NCBI GenBank assembly: GCA_945901155.1
Contig: CAMDKO010000001.1
Coordinates: 1-64,000, forward strand
Reading direction: 5' to 3'
DNA from: Pedobacter schmidteae
GTDB taxonomy: Bacteria; Bacteroidota; Bacteroidia; Sphingobacteriales; Sphingobacteriaceae
Length of the DNA stretch: 64,000 bases
The position numbers and the translations under genes are program-made. Under the pieces are notes generated by a model. That model saw nothing but the letters and a program-made list of their open reading frames with translations, did no database searches and was not told where the DNA came from. Numbering within the stretch: position 1 is the first letter of the stretch; each line of letters opens with the position of its first letter. This document shows positions 1-10,515 of this stretch, one piece after another.

Positions 1-881
1 TGTGGATTTTTACATTCTTCTGCGGTAGTTGAAATGGCATCAAAACCAATGTAGGCAAAGAACACTCCCGAAACACCTTTCATCATTCCTTCAAAACCAT
101 TGGGCATAAAAGGATGCCAATTGGCTGGTTTAACATAGAAAAATCCCAGGATGATTACACCAATTACTACAGCAACTTTCAAAATAACCATTGCATTTGT
201 TGCTCTTTTGGTCTCTTTGATTCCAATATAAACCAGATAGGTAATTAAAAATACGATGCCAAGCGCAGGTATATCGGCAATCAGTTTAAAATTGCCAGAA
301 CCGGGGGCATTAGCCCAAGCCTGGGCGGCAAATTTTGCTTTTTCGCTGATCCCGCTTAGCTCTGCTCCGGCCGCAATCACTTCGGCATGGGCTTTTGATG
401 CGGTCAGGTAATCCATGGTTAGGTATGCTGGAATATGGATATTGAAACCTTCTAGCAAATTAGTAAAGTATTCACTCCATGAAATGGCCACCGCAATATT
501 ACCAATTGCATATTCCATTAAAAGGTCCCAGCCAATGATCCAGGCAATAAGTTCACCAAAAGATGCATAAGCATAGGTATAGGCACTACCAGCAACCGGA
601 ATTCTTGATGCAAATTCTGCATAACATAAAGCCGAGAAACCGCAGGTAATTGCAGTGATAATAAATAAAATACTAACCCCCGGTCCGCCCTGAAAGGCTG
701 CATTCCCAATAGTTGAAAATATTCCGGCGCCAATAACGGCTGCAATACCCATTAAGGTAAGGTCTTTTACAGTAAGAACCCGTTTTAATCCTTCAGCCGC
801 AATTTCAGCATCAGAAAAACCTGCTTTCCGGTCTTTCATTATCAGCTCAATCGACTTTTTTCGAAACAGGTTTATAGACAT
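1..881 (-). CDS. APC-family amino acid permease, C-terminus cut by window start
   Basis: Minus-strand translation from ATG at 881: MSINLFRKKSIELIMKDRKAGFSDAEIAAEGLKRVLTVKDLTLMGIAAVIGAGIFSTIGNAAFQGGPG...; closely resembles the permease at 36486-37961. Confidence 0.9.
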   Translation of the reverse strand, partial: MSINLFRKKSIELIMKDRKAGFSDAEIAAEGLKRVLTVKDLTLMGIAAVIGAGIFSTIGNAAFQGGPGVSILFIITAITCGFSALCYAEFASRIPVAGSAYTYAYASFGELIAWIIGWDLLMEYAIGNIAVAISWSEYFTNLLEGFNIHIPAYLTMDYLTASKAHAEVIAAGAELSGISEKAKFAAQAWANAPGSGNFKLIADIPALGIVFLITYLVYIGIKETKRATNAMVILKVAVVIGVIILGFFYVKPANWHPFMPNGFEGMMKGVSGVFFAYIGFDAISTTAEECKNP

Positions 882-956
882 ATCCTCTGAATATTGAATG
901 GTTTAAGAATCAAACATAAAAATTATTTAGTTTTGATAGCACATTCAAGCTAAATA

Positions 957-1613
957 ATGAAAAAAAGCCTCTCTGCAATCCTCTTTCAACAGCGATATTT
1001 CTTGATTCCTTTCTTGATTGTGATAATCACAGGGTTTTTTCTGATGCTTGTATTTTCTAAAGCAGAACTTTTTTTATGGATTAACAGTCAGTACAATCCT
1101 TTTTTCGATCAATTTTTCAAATTTAATACCTTGCTTGGAGATGGCTGGATGACCATCGTGGTTGTTTGCGGGATGCTATTTTTTAAATATCGCTATGCTT
1201 TACTTATGACACTTGCCTATGCTTACAGTTCTATGGCCGTTCAGATTCTTAAAATACTATTCAACGCTCCAAGACCTGTTAAATTTTTTGAAAACATGAC
1301 TCCAATAAGAACCATTGATGGTTATGCCATGCATGAATGGAATAGTTTTCCATCCGGACATACCGCTTCAGCATTTACTCTTGCTGTTGTTTTATCCTAT
1401 ATACTCTCCTATAAGTATAGTCATTGGATTCTTATACCTCTTGCAGTTTTAACGGCATTTTCAAGAGTTTATCTGGCTCAGCATTTTATGGAAGATATTA
1501 TTGCAGGGTCTTTAATTGCAGTGATAATGACTTTGCAGCTAATTTACTGGCTTGAGCATACTGAATGGTATCATTCTAAGAAGTTAGATGGCTGGTTGTT
1601 TGGAAAAGCTTGA
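957..1613 (+). CDS. PAP2-superfamily membrane phosphatase
   Basis: ORF with KILFNAPRP, FPSGHTASAF and SRVYLAQHFMEDIIAG motifs, typical of PAP2 phosphatases. Confidence 0.9.
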   Translation: MKKSLSAILFQQRYFLIPFLIVIITGFFLMLVFSKAELFLWINSQYNPFFDQFFKFNTLLGDGWMTIVVVCGMLFFKYRYALLMTLAYAYSSMAVQILKILFNAPRPVKFFENMTPIRTIDGYAMHEWNSFPSGHTASAFTLAVVLSYILSYKYSHWILIPLAVLTAFSRVYLAQHFMEDIIAGSLIAVIMTLQLIYWLEHTEWYHSKKLDGWLFGKA

Positions 1614-1832
1614 TTTACACATTAAGGCTTTTCTCTGAATTTTTTTGAGCTTGACTTTTGCTCAACCTGGATAAACCCATAATTTTTTTCTTAATCAAGC
1701 TTTAAATACTGATTATGCTTATGAGATAGTACTTTATGAAAATTAGGTCGTTCAATTTTTATTGTATAGATCAGAATCGATAATCTGCCTCTACACTATT
1801 TTTATATAGCTTGGGCTTATAAAATGTTAGAA

Positions 1833-3548
1833 TTAATCTAGCTTTTGTAATTCACTTTTAATGAAATCAGCGAGTTCTTTTACATAAGTAGCACTAAAGT
1901 TGAATTCAATCCCGGCAGTTTCATAGATCTCTTTTATAGTCTTTGTATAACCAAGCTTTAATGCATCCAGATACTTTGAAAGTCCTGTTTCAGGATCATT
2001 TTTATAGTTTTTCCAAACTGCAATTGCTCCTAGTTGAGCAATTCCATATTCAATATAGTAAAATGGAACTTCAAAAATATGAAGTTGTTTTTGCCAGAGG
2101 TTTTCAAGTGAAAATGAATGTTCAGACCAGTCGGCAAAATTATTTCCGAAGGGTTCGAATATATTTTTCCAGGCTTGCGCTCTTTGTTCACTCGTATGTT
2201 CAGGGTTGGTGTATATCCAGTGCTGAAACTGGTCAACAACGGCAACCCATGGAAGAGTTTTAAGCACATCTTTTAGTTGATCTTTCTTAGCTCTTTTTAA
2301 TTCTTCCGGATTATCAAAATATACATCCCAATGATCCATCGAGATCAGTTCCATACTCATAGAAGCAAGCTCGGCTACTTCAGATGGCGTATGCTTGAAA
2401 TCGTTTAATTCAAGGTCTGAGGTGATGAATGTATGAATAGCATGGCCTCCTTCATGAACCATTGTTGTCAGATCTCTGAAGGTGCCAGCAGAATTCATGA
2501 AAATAAAAGGCGCTCCGCTTTCGGCCAATGGATAGTTATAACCGCCCGGAGCTTTTCCTTTACGGCTATCTACATCAAATAAACCATTAGCTTTCATTAT
2601 TTCAAGCCTTTGGCCAATGTAAGGGCTTAAACCATGAAAGCACTTGATTGATTTCTCAATGAGCTCTTCACCGTTTTTAAATGGCTTTAGTGCTGGTTTT
2701 CCCGAAACGTCGACCTCCATGTCCCATGGCTTTAATTCAAGTAATCCTAAAGCCTTGCGACGACTTTCTGCCTGATTTCTTAATATAGGGACGATTTCTT
2801 TTTCAATAGCTTCATGAAATTTATAACAGTCGGTCGGGGTATAGTCAAAGCGACCCAATGACTGGAACATATAATCTCTGAAGTTTTCGAATCCTGCATT
2901 TAGGGCTACCTGATGCCGAAGCTTTAACAGGCTATTGAATAATTCATCCAGCTTATCTTTGTCTTGTAATCTACGGGCAGTTATGGCTTCCCAGGCATTC
3001 TGCCTTACTTTGCGGTCTGTGTCTTTTAAAAAGACTGCAGCTTGTTCCAACGTGTATTCCTTTTCGCCAAGTTTTACAGACATTGAACCAGTGATTCCTT
3101 GATACTTTTGCTGCTCAACCTGAATTTGAGTCATTAATGCGATGTTTTCCTCTTGGAATAGCTCAAGCGCTTTTTTAATGCCACGCGTGTAAACAAAGTA
3201 TCTTTCTTTATCTAATTTTTCAGAATACGGACTGTCAACAAATTTCTTATTTAATTGATTATTGATTGGAGCAATCTTAGGCTCGATTTCAGTTGCAAAA
3301 AATTGAAAATCCTTCAAAAGCGTTTCGTCTGTAGTATCACAAGTCATACGAATATAGCGCCATGCAAAATCTTCTTCGAGGGCTGCTTCAATTTCACTCC
3401 TATCTACAAGCCATTTTTCAAGCTCTGCAACAGAGCTAATGTTTCGAGACAGTAATTCGTTGAATATAGGTTCAAGGCTAATCCAATCAATGTTAAGAAT
3501 TTCAGGGATATAGGTTCTTGGTTTTTTGGAGATATTAAGGTTGTTCAT
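1833..3548 (-). CDS. M3 family oligoendopeptidase (PepF-like)
   Basis: 571 aa ORF with HExxH-type motif VHEGGHAIHTF and M3-like overall sequence. Confidence 0.9.
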   Translation of the reverse strand: MNNLNISKKPRTYIPEILNIDWISLEPIFNELLSRNISSVAELEKWLVDRSEIEAALEEDFAWRYIRMTCDTTDETLLKDFQFFATEIEPKIAPINNQLNKKFVDSPYSEKLDKERYFVYTRGIKKALELFQEENIALMTQIQVEQQKYQGITGSMSVKLGEKEYTLEQAAVFLKDTDRKVRQNAWEAITARRLQDKDKLDELFNSLLKLRHQVALNAGFENFRDYMFQSLGRFDYTPTDCYKFHEAIEKEIVPILRNQAESRRKALGLLELKPWDMEVDVSGKPALKPFKNGEELIEKSIKCFHGLSPYIGQRLEIMKANGLFDVDSRKGKAPGGYNYPLAESGAPFIFMNSAGTFRDLTTMVHEGGHAIHTFITSDLELNDFKHTPSEVAELASMSMELISMDHWDVYFDNPEELKRAKKDQLKDVLKTLPWVAVVDQFQHWIYTNPEHTSEQRAQAWKNIFEPFGNNFADWSEHSFSLENLWQKQLHIFEVPFYYIEYGIAQLGAIAVWKNYKNDPETGLSKYLDALKLGYTKTIKEIYETAGIEFNFSATYVKELADFIKSELQKLD

Positions 3549-3549
3549 A

Positions 3550-4410
3550 TTAAATTTGATTTCTCAGGTAAGCATCAAGTAAAAAGAAGACAGCAAATAC
3601 AACTGATGCAATGCCATTGGTTGTGAAAAAAGCACGGTTCACTTTTGAAAGGTCATTTGGTTTTACCAATTGATGCTGATAGATCAGTAAAATAATAAAG
3701 AATAATATCCCTGCCAGATAGAACCACGAAAAGCTCGAAACGATATAGGGCATCGTCACGAATATTACAGCAAGAACGTGAAATACAGATGAAACATTCA
3801 ATGCTTTTTTCTTTCCTAGCCAGGCAGGAATAGAGTTTAGATTGTTTTTCCTGTCAAATTCTTCGTCCTGAAGTGCATAAATAATATCAAATCCGCTAAC
3901 CCAAAATAAAACGGCCAGAGAAAAATAAAGAGGAAGCATTGCAAATTCTCCAGCTACTACTAAATAAGCTCCTATAGGTGCCAAGGCAAGACCCAGGCCC
4001 AGAATAAGATGGCATAGCGGAGTAAATTTTTTGGTATAACTATACCCAAGTACAACTGCAAGTGCAACTGGAGAAAGGGAAAAACAAAGTTTATTGATGA
4101 GTAAGGTGGTCAGTATAAAAAGTATACTGTTTGCAATAGTGAATATCAATGCTTCATTTGAACTGATCTTACCTGAAGGTATATCACGTATAGCTGTTCT
4201 TGGGTTTTGTGAATCAATTCCTCTATCTAAGTACCTGTTAAATGCCATTGCTGCATTTCTTGCAAAGATCATGCACAAAATCATCAGCAAAAGCTTTAGC
4301 CAGTTAAACTCTTGTCCGGTTACTGAGATGGCAAGAAAAAAACCAATAAAAGCAAAAGGCATTGCAAAAATTGTGTGGGCAAATAATACCAGGGAAAAAT
4401 ATTTTTTCAT
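3550..4410 (-). CDS. UbiA-like prenyltransferase (4-hydroxybenzoate octaprenyltransferase/MqnP type)
   Basis: Multi-TM ORF with NAAMAFNRYLDRGIDSQNPRTAIRDIPSG and DIIYALQDEEFDRKNNLNSIPAWLG motifs. Confidence 0.88.
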   Translation of the reverse strand: MKKYFSLVLFAHTIFAMPFAFIGFFLAISVTGQEFNWLKLLLMILCMIFARNAAMAFNRYLDRGIDSQNPRTAIRDIPSGKISSNEALIFTIANSILFILTTLLINKLCFSLSPVALAVVLGYSYTKKFTPLCHLILGLGLALAPIGAYLVVAGEFAMLPLYFSLAVLFWVSGFDIIYALQDEEFDRKNNLNSIPAWLGKKKALNVSSVFHVLAVIFVTMPYIVSSFSWFYLAGILFFIILLIYQHQLVKPNDLSKVNRAFFTTNGIASVVFAVFFLLDAYLRNQI

Positions 4411-4482
4411 TTACAATTTTGTATTTAATTGAGCCATTAAGCAAAATAAATAATCAGTTTAAAAGCCAACTATTGAATTGAT

Positions 4483-5085
4483 TTAGCGGGTAAATGACTT
4501 ATTTAGCTCATTGATAAAATTCAGAATTTCATCGCGTCCCTGCTGATTTTCTGCCGAAGTAATGTAATGCATGGGCACTTCTTCAAATATTTCTAATAAT
4601 GATTTTCTGAATTTCGCAACATTCTGATCCGACTTAACATGTGATTGCTTATCTGCTTTTGTGAAAATCAGCTGGAAGGGAAGGCCGTTCTCTCCAAGCC
4701 AGGAACAGAACTCTATATCGATCTTCTGAGGATCAAGCCGGCTATCGACTAAAACAAATACACATTGTAGATTTTCACGATTTCTGAGGTAAAAACTGAT
4801 GAATTTCTGCCATTCACCTCGGTTGCTTTTGGATGTTTTAGCATATCCGTAGCCTGGAAGATCTACAAGCTGCCAGTTATCATTGATTAAAAAATGATTG
4901 ATTAGCTGGGTTTTACCTGGTGTTTGAGAGGTTTTTGCAAGCCCCTTTTTCTGAACAAGCATGTTGATCAAAGAAGATTTTCCTACGTTTGATCGGCCAA
5001 TAAAGGCATATTCTGGTAATTCAGGAGGGGGTAATTTATCAGTCCTGGTATTACTGCATTGAAATTCTGCGCTTTTGATGATCAT
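4483..5085 (-). CDS. engB: Ribosome biogenesis GTPase YsxC/EngB
   Basis: GRSNVGKSSLIN, DLPGYGYAK and FTKADK motifs. Start placed at ATG 5085 (MIIKSAEF) because a TAnnTTTG box lies between it and the track start at 5112. Confidence 0.9.
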   Translation of the reverse strand: MIIKSAEFQCSNTRTDKLPPPELPEYAFIGRSNVGKSSLINMLVQKKGLAKTSQTPGKTQLINHFLINDNWQLVDLPGYGYAKTSKSNRGEWQKFISFYLRNRENLQCVFVLVDSRLDPQKIDIEFCSWLGENGLPFQLIFTKADKQSHVKSDQNVAKFRKSLLEIFEEVPMHYITSAENQQGRDEILNFINELNKSFTR

Positions 5086-5224
5086 TTTACAAAGGTAGAA
5101 TATTGACCGCAATGTTTTAAGATTGAATCTTTAATTCAATCTATTAAGGGTCATTTTTATTCCAATTGTTTCGAAAAGGAATAATAGCTTCATTATCTCA
5201 ATGCTTAATCCATTATCTTTGCGT

Positions 5225-5956
5225 ATGTCTAAAACTGTACGCCCTTATCAGGATTCGGATGCTACCAAGAAAGAGCAGGTAGCAAATATGTTTAATAATA
5301 TCTCTGGAACTTATGATTTCTTGAACCATTTTTTATCACTCGGTATTGATATGATTTGGAGGAAGATGGCAATCAAGGAGCTTATTAAAGATAAACCCGC
5401 ATACATATTGGATGTGGCTACAGGCACTGGTGATCTTGCTTTTGAGGCAATTCAGACTCTTAATCCTGAGAAAGTTATTGGAATAGATATTTCAGATGGC
5501 ATGCTGAGTATTGCCAGAGAGAAGATTCTGAAAAGAAACATGCAGGATAAATTCGAAGTTCGCTTGGGTGATTCTGAAAAACTACTTTTTGAAAAAGACA
5601 CTTTTGATGCGGTGACCGTGGCGTTCGGTGTTCGTAATTTCGAAAATCTTGAAAAAGGCCTAAGTGATATGCTCAGGGTATTAAAACCTGGAGGTAAAGC
5701 TGTAATTTTGGAATTTTCAAAACCAAAGGTATTTCCTGTTAAGCAGGCCTATAATTTTTATTTTAAATTTGTAACTCCTACTATTGGTAGGATGTTCTCT
5801 AAGGATAGCAGTGCCTATACCTACCTACCTGAATCTGTCGCGGCATTTCCTGATAGTGAAAAATTCAATTCTCTCATGCAAAAAGTTGGTTTTCTTAATA
5901 CTAAATTCCGCCCCTTAACGTTTGGAATCTGTTCCATTTATATCGGTTCTAAATGA
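5225..5956 (+). CDS. ubiE: Demethylmenaquinone methyltransferase (UbiE/MenG)
   Basis: DVATGTGDLAFEA and LKPGGKAVILEFSKP motifs. ORF opens at 5201, but ATG 5225 (MSKTVRPYQ) is more likely given the promoter box at 5214. Confidence 0.92.
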   Translation: MSKTVRPYQDSDATKKEQVANMFNNISGTYDFLNHFLSLGIDMIWRKMAIKELIKDKPAYILDVATGTGDLAFEAIQTLNPEKVIGIDISDGMLSIAREKILKRNMQDKFEVRLGDSEKLLFEKDTFDAVTVAFGVRNFENLEKGLSDMLRVLKPGGKAVILEFSKPKVFPVKQAYNFYFKFVTPTIGRMFSKDSSAYTYLPESVAAFPDSEKFNSLMQKVGFLNTKFRPLTFGICSIYIGSK

Positions 5957-6696
5957 AGAAACTTGTACTTCTGTGTATACTTTTCCTTTTTAATTTTAAC
6001 AAATTAATTGCACAGGAAGCCTGGGGCGGAGGTGTAGATGGTGAACAATTGCACTTTGGGTTTAAGTTTCAATACATATCATCTGAGTATAAAATTGAAA
6101 AAATTGAAAATTGGAAAGGACCTTTCATAGATCCATTCAGTGGGTTACCCATGATAAACAGCCAGCTCCGAAGCTTAAGTTCTCCTGTTACACCAGGTTT
6201 TAGCTTGGGCTTTGTTTCTGATTACATGCTTGGTAATAATGCGAATTTACGATTTACCCCGGGAATGGTTTTTACAGATGCCATCGTGAACTATGAGTTT
6301 GAAGATTCAAGCCTCTCGTTGCAGAAAATAGTACAGGGAACGCTTATTGATCTTCCTTTGGGAATAAAATTAAAATCAGACAGAAGAAAGAATTTCAGGG
6401 CTTATATTATCGGTGGAGCAAAATATTCCATGGATATAATCTCTAAAAAGAAAACGAATGATATAGCTTTAAGTCCTGAAGCAAAATATCTGAAGAATCT
6501 TAAAAATACGGTTTGGTATGAAGCAGGTTTAGGTTTAGACCTATATTTTGAGTTTTTCAAATTGTCACCTGAAATCAAATTTTCACAATCTAGAAAAAGC
6601 GTGTTGAAGGATAGTGATAGATTAGAAAATCCATATACGGCACCAATTAACAAGCTTTTTGCGAAGAATATTCAGTTCAGCTTGTTTTTTGAATAG
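5953..6696 (+). CDS. porT: PorT family outer-membrane beta-barrel protein (type IX secretion-associated)
   Basis: Signal peptide, barrel-like sequence, 4-nt overlap with ubiE; ubiE-porT adjacency is recurrent in Bacteroidota. Confidence 0.72.
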   Translation: MKKLVLLCILFLFNFNKLIAQEAWGGGVDGEQLHFGFKFQYISSEYKIEKIENWKGPFIDPFSGLPMINSQLRSLSSPVTPGFSLGFVSDYMLGNNANLRFTPGMVFTDAIVNYEFEDSSLSLQKIVQGTLIDLPLGIKLKSDRRKNFRAYIIGGAKYSMDIISKKKTNDIALSPEAKYLKNLKNTVWYEAGLGLDLYFEFFKLSPEIKFSQSRKSVLKDSDRLENPYTAPINKLFAKNIQFSLFFE

Positions 6697-6737
6697 CATT
6701 CCGCAAGAATTGATTAATTTCGAATTTTATAATCATT

Positions 6738-7493
6738 ATGTCTAAAATAGCATTAATAACCGGAGCCACTGCCGGAATTGGCGAGGCTTGTGCAAGTCTT
6801 TTTGCACAGCAAAATTATGATCTTATTCTCACAGGACGCAGAAAAGATCGTTTAGATGCCCTGGCGGAGCGACTCGTTTCAGAATATGGTATCCGTGTCA
6901 ATATTCTTACTATGGATGTGAGGAATAAGGAGGAAGTTGAAAAGCTTGAAACTTTATCTTCCGATTGGAAGAAAGTAGATTTACTCATTAATAATGCAGG
7001 ACTTTCTCTGGGGATGGATCCAATTAATTCTGGAAGTACCACAGACTGGGAGGTAATGATTGATACAAATATCAAAGGACTTTTATATGTTACCAAAGTT
7101 GTATCCAACTGGATGATACAGCACGGATCTGGTCATATCATTAACATCGGATCTATTGCAGGTAAAGAAACCTATTTAAATGGGAATGTATATTGCGCTA
7201 CAAAACATGCTGTAGACTCTTTAAATAAGGCTATGCGTATTGATCTTTTACCCCATAAAATAAAGGTTACCGCTATACATCCCGGTGCGGTTGATACAGA
7301 ATTTTCTGAAGTTAGATTTAAAGGAGACAAAGATCGAGCTAAAAAAGTTTATGATGGGTATGAGCCTTTGCATGCTCAAGATATTGCTGAAACAATCTGG
7401 TTTATTGCTTCCCGTCCTGCTCATGTAAATATTAATGATTTGCTGATAATGCCCACTGCTCAGGCAAGCACTTCACACCTTTTAAGGGAATAA
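6738..7493 (+). CDS. SDR-family NAD(P)-dependent oxidoreductase (YdfG-like)
   Basis: TGATAGIG, NNAG and YCATKHAV motifs. Confidence 0.92.
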   Translation: MSKIALITGATAGIGEACASLFAQQNYDLILTGRRKDRLDALAERLVSEYGIRVNILTMDVRNKEEVEKLETLSSDWKKVDLLINNAGLSLGMDPINSGSTTDWEVMIDTNIKGLLYVTKVVSNWMIQHGSGHIINIGSIAGKETYLNGNVYCATKHAVDSLNKAMRIDLLPHKIKVTAIHPGAVDTEFSEVRFKGDKDRAKKVYDGYEPLHAQDIAETIWFIASRPAHVNINDLLIMPTAQASTSHLLRE

Positions 7494-7602
7494 TCCAAAA
7501 TTAAACCTATGATTAGTGTATTTTTTTAATATTTAACTTCAACTAATCAGGATTGTGTAATTTTGAAAAATTTTTGAATCAATTATTTAACCAATTTAGG
7601 CT

Positions 7603-8052
7603 ATGTCTCTTCAACAAACTATTGATCAGAATATAAAATCTGCTATGCTGAGTAAAGACAGTGTACGTCTTCGGGGGCTAAGAGCCATCAAAGCTGCATT
7701 GCTTCTTGCAAAAACAGAAAAAGGCGCAGAAGAAGGCATATCCGAAGAAATAGAGGTCAAGGTTCTTCAGAAGCTTGTTAAACAACGCAAAGAGTCTGCT
7801 GAGATCTATCAGGCACAAAATCGCCCAGATCTATATCAGATTGAAAATGAGGAATTGCAGGTTATTGAAGCTTATCTACCACAACAAATGGATAGAGTTG
7901 CAATAACTTCACATATTAAAGATGCTATTTTCCGTACAGGTGCTACCACGATGAAAGATATGGGAAAGTTAATGGGTATTGTAAACAAGGAATTGTCTGG
8001 TAAGGCTGACGGAAAAACCATTTCGGAAGTAGTTAAGGAGCTTCTTGGGTAA
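7603..8052 (+). CDS. GatB/YqeY domain-containing protein
   Basis: 149 aa YqeY-like sequence including EAYLPQQMD and MGKLMGIVNKELSGKADGKTISEVVKELL. Confidence 0.9.
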   Translation: MSLQQTIDQNIKSAMLSKDSVRLRGLRAIKAALLLAKTEKGAEEGISEEIEVKVLQKLVKQRKESAEIYQAQNRPDLYQIENEELQVIEAYLPQQMDRVAITSHIKDAIFRTGATTMKDMGKLMGIVNKELSGKADGKTISEVVKELLG

Positions 8053-8174
8053 TTAAAAAAATCTGTTTTTGATTTCTAAAGCTTATTTTTCAGCATTAAA
8101 TTAAGTTTTTATATTGATTTAAGATTCAGACTTATATCTTAGCATGTAAAACGATAAATGTACTTAACATTTCT

Positions 8175-8933
8175 ATGGAGTTCTCGATAAAAGAAGAAAA
8201 CGGTTTTAAATATATTGATGAGGGTGAGGGCGAGGTGCTTATATTGCTTCATGGCTTAATGGGAGCACTTAGTAACTGGACTGATGTGGTGAATGATTTT
8301 AAAAAAGATTACAGAGTGATCATTCCATTATTGCCCTTATATGATTTTCCAATCCTCACAACTGGGGTTAAATCTTTGGCAAAATTTATTCATAAATTTG
8401 TTAAATATAAAAAGCTAAAGAATTTCACTGTTATAGGTAATTCGCTTGGAGGTCATGTTGGATTGATATACACCTTAAGTCATCCCGAAGAAGTGAAATC
8501 TCTTGTTTTGACTGGAAGCTCTGGGCTATATGAAAATGCATTTGGAGGCTCTTTTCCGCGTCGTGAAAGTTATGATTTTATAAAAGAAAAAGTTGAATTT
8601 ACATTTTATGATCCTGCAACTGCTACTAAAGAGCTTGTAGATGAGGTTTACCAGATAGTTAATGAAAGGATTAAAGTAGTCAAGATATTGGCATTGGCTA
8701 AGTCTGCAATCAGACATAATATGTCTAAGGATATTTATATGATAAAAGTTCCTGTTTGCTTAATATGGGGTAGGGACGATAAAATTACGCCACCAGAAGT
8801 TGCTTTTGAATTTCATCAGCTTCTACCCGATTCTGAATTAAATTGGATAGATAAATGCGGACATGCTCCAATGATGGAACGACCAATTGAATTTAATGTC
8901 CATTTAAAAAAGTTTTTAGATCGCATTTATTAG
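8175..8933 (+). CDS. Alpha/beta hydrolase
   Basis: LLHGLMG, GNSLGGHV nucleophile elbow, WGRDDKITPP and CGHAPMMERP. Confidence 0.9.
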   Translation: MEFSIKEENGFKYIDEGEGEVLILLHGLMGALSNWTDVVNDFKKDYRVIIPLLPLYDFPILTTGVKSLAKFIHKFVKYKKLKNFTVIGNSLGGHVGLIYTLSHPEEVKSLVLTGSSGLYENAFGGSFPRRESYDFIKEKVEFTFYDPATATKELVDEVYQIVNERIKVVKILALAKSAIRHNMSKDIYMIKVPVCLIWGRDDKITPPEVAFEFHQLLPDSELNWIDKCGHAPMMERPIEFNVHLKKFLDRIY

Positions 8934-8942
8934 ACTTGTCCT

Positions 8943-9605
8943 ATGTATGCACATGAACTGATATCTGATGCCATTCCACCGGTCAGAAGTACTGATTCTA
9001 TCCAGAAAATTATTGACAGGATGGCTGAGTTTCGTGTAAATCATCTTCCACTTGTTGATGATAACCAATATATCGGACTTATTTCTGACTTCGACTTACT
9101 GGATGTGCATGATCATTCACTCCTCGCTGGCCAACTTATTTTATCTCTTTACAGGCCTTTTGTATCTGAAGGGCAGCATATTTATGACGTGATTCGTATA
9201 TTTTTTGAACAGAAATTAAGTCTTGTTCCTGTTCTTGATTCGAATAGGAATTATAAGGGATCAATTTCAATTAATGCAATTATTGAGCACTTAGCTACAG
9301 TTACATCAGCAAAAGATCCCGGTGGCATTATTGTTTTAGAGGTTGACAATAGAAATAATTCTTTATCCCATATTGCTCAGATTGTAGAATCCGACAATGC
9401 ACAAATACTTAGTTCTTTTGTTAAGTCTTTTCCTGATTCGACAAGACTTGAAATCACTCTCAAGCTCAATCGAACCGAGATATCATCTATAATAGCATCA
9501 TTTCTAAGGTATGATTATCATGTAAAGGCCACCTTCAATGATTCAAAATCTGACGATGGTACTTCTGATAGATATGATCAACTTATGAATTACCTTGATA
9601 TTTAA
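8943..9605 (+). CDS. CBS-domain protein
   Basis: Two CBS-like segments near the N-terminus (FRVNHLPLVDDNQYIGLISDFDLL; KLSLVPVLDSNRNYKGSISINAIIEHL). Confidence 0.85.
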   Translation: MYAHELISDAIPPVRSTDSIQKIIDRMAEFRVNHLPLVDDNQYIGLISDFDLLDVHDHSLLAGQLILSLYRPFVSEGQHIYDVIRIFFEQKLSLVPVLDSNRNYKGSISINAIIEHLATVTSAKDPGGIIVLEVDNRNNSLSHIAQIVESDNAQILSSFVKSFPDSTRLEITLKLNRTEISSIIASFLRYDYHVKATFNDSKSDDGTSDRYDQLMNYLDI

Positions 9606-9614
9606 TAAATCAAT

Positions 9615-10499
9615 ATGAAAATTGCAATTTACGGTAGGCAATTCAATAATACTGTATTGCCGCATGTTCAACAGATTTTCAATATTCTTGCGGAGCAAAA
9701 TATAGAAACGCTTGTCCATGATAAATATAATCAATTCATATCTGGGAAAATTTTCTTTCCTAAGAAGTTCCAGATCTACAGGAATTACCAGGACCTGATG
9801 TTATCTGATGTTGATGTCATGATTAGCCTCGGAGGGGATGGGACATTACTCGATACGGTTACCCTGATACGTGATTCTAATATTCCTGTGATTGGTATTA
9901 ACTTTGGCAGGCTTGGATTTTTAGCAAGTATTAATAAAGATGATATATCATCTGCAATTAATAGTCTGATCAATAAAGAGTATACACTTGATAAACGTGT
10001 TCAGCTTTGTATTGAATCTGAACTGAATTTATTTGGGAATGAAAATTTTGCGCTGAATGATGTGACTATTCATAAGCGTGATACTTCAGCAATGATGATT
10101 GTTCATGCGTATTTAAATGGTGATTTTTTGAACTCTTATTGGGCAGATGGACTGATCGTTGCTACACCAACAGGTTCTACGGCTTATTCTCTGAGTTGTG
10201 GAGGCCCAATTATGTTCCCTGGTTCCGGGAATATGGTGGTTACTCCAATTTCTCCTCATAATCTGAATGTAAGGCCTATAGTTTTATCAGACACCAATGT
10301 GCTTTCATTTGAAATTGAAGGAAGGAGCTCAAAATACCTCTTAACTTGTGATTCACGAACTGAAGTAATAGATACTTCAATAAAAATAAAAGTGAAAAAG
10401 GCTGATTTCGGAATAAATTTGATTAGGCTTAATAATGAAAATTATTTATCTACGTTAAGAAATAAATTACTTTGGGGAATTGATACTAGAAATTATTAA
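9615..10499 (+). CDS. nadK: NAD kinase
   Basis: SLGGDGTLLDTV, GINFGRLGFLA and ATPTGSTAYSLSCGGP motifs. Confidence 0.95.
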   Translation: MKIAIYGRQFNNTVLPHVQQIFNILAEQNIETLVHDKYNQFISGKIFFPKKFQIYRNYQDLMLSDVDVMISLGGDGTLLDTVTLIRDSNIPVIGINFGRLGFLASINKDDISSAINSLINKEYTLDKRVQLCIESELNLFGNENFALNDVTIHKRDTSAMMIVHAYLNGDFLNSYWADGLIVATPTGSTAYSLSCGGPIMFPGSGNMVVTPISPHNLNVRPIVLSDTNVLSFEIEGRSSKYLLTCDSRTEVIDTSIKIKVKKADFGINLIRLNNENYLSTLRNKLLWGIDTRNY

Positions 10500-10515
10500 T
10501 GCCAGACTGTACTGA

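Noticed and set aside
518-745. Minus-strand ORF of 75 aa in the track
   Set aside because: Out-of-frame with the clear APC permease reading 881 to 1 on the same strand
1943-2263. Plus-strand ORF 106 aa antisense to pepF
   Set aside because: Composition is non-protein-like; shadow ORF of the well-supported M3 peptidase
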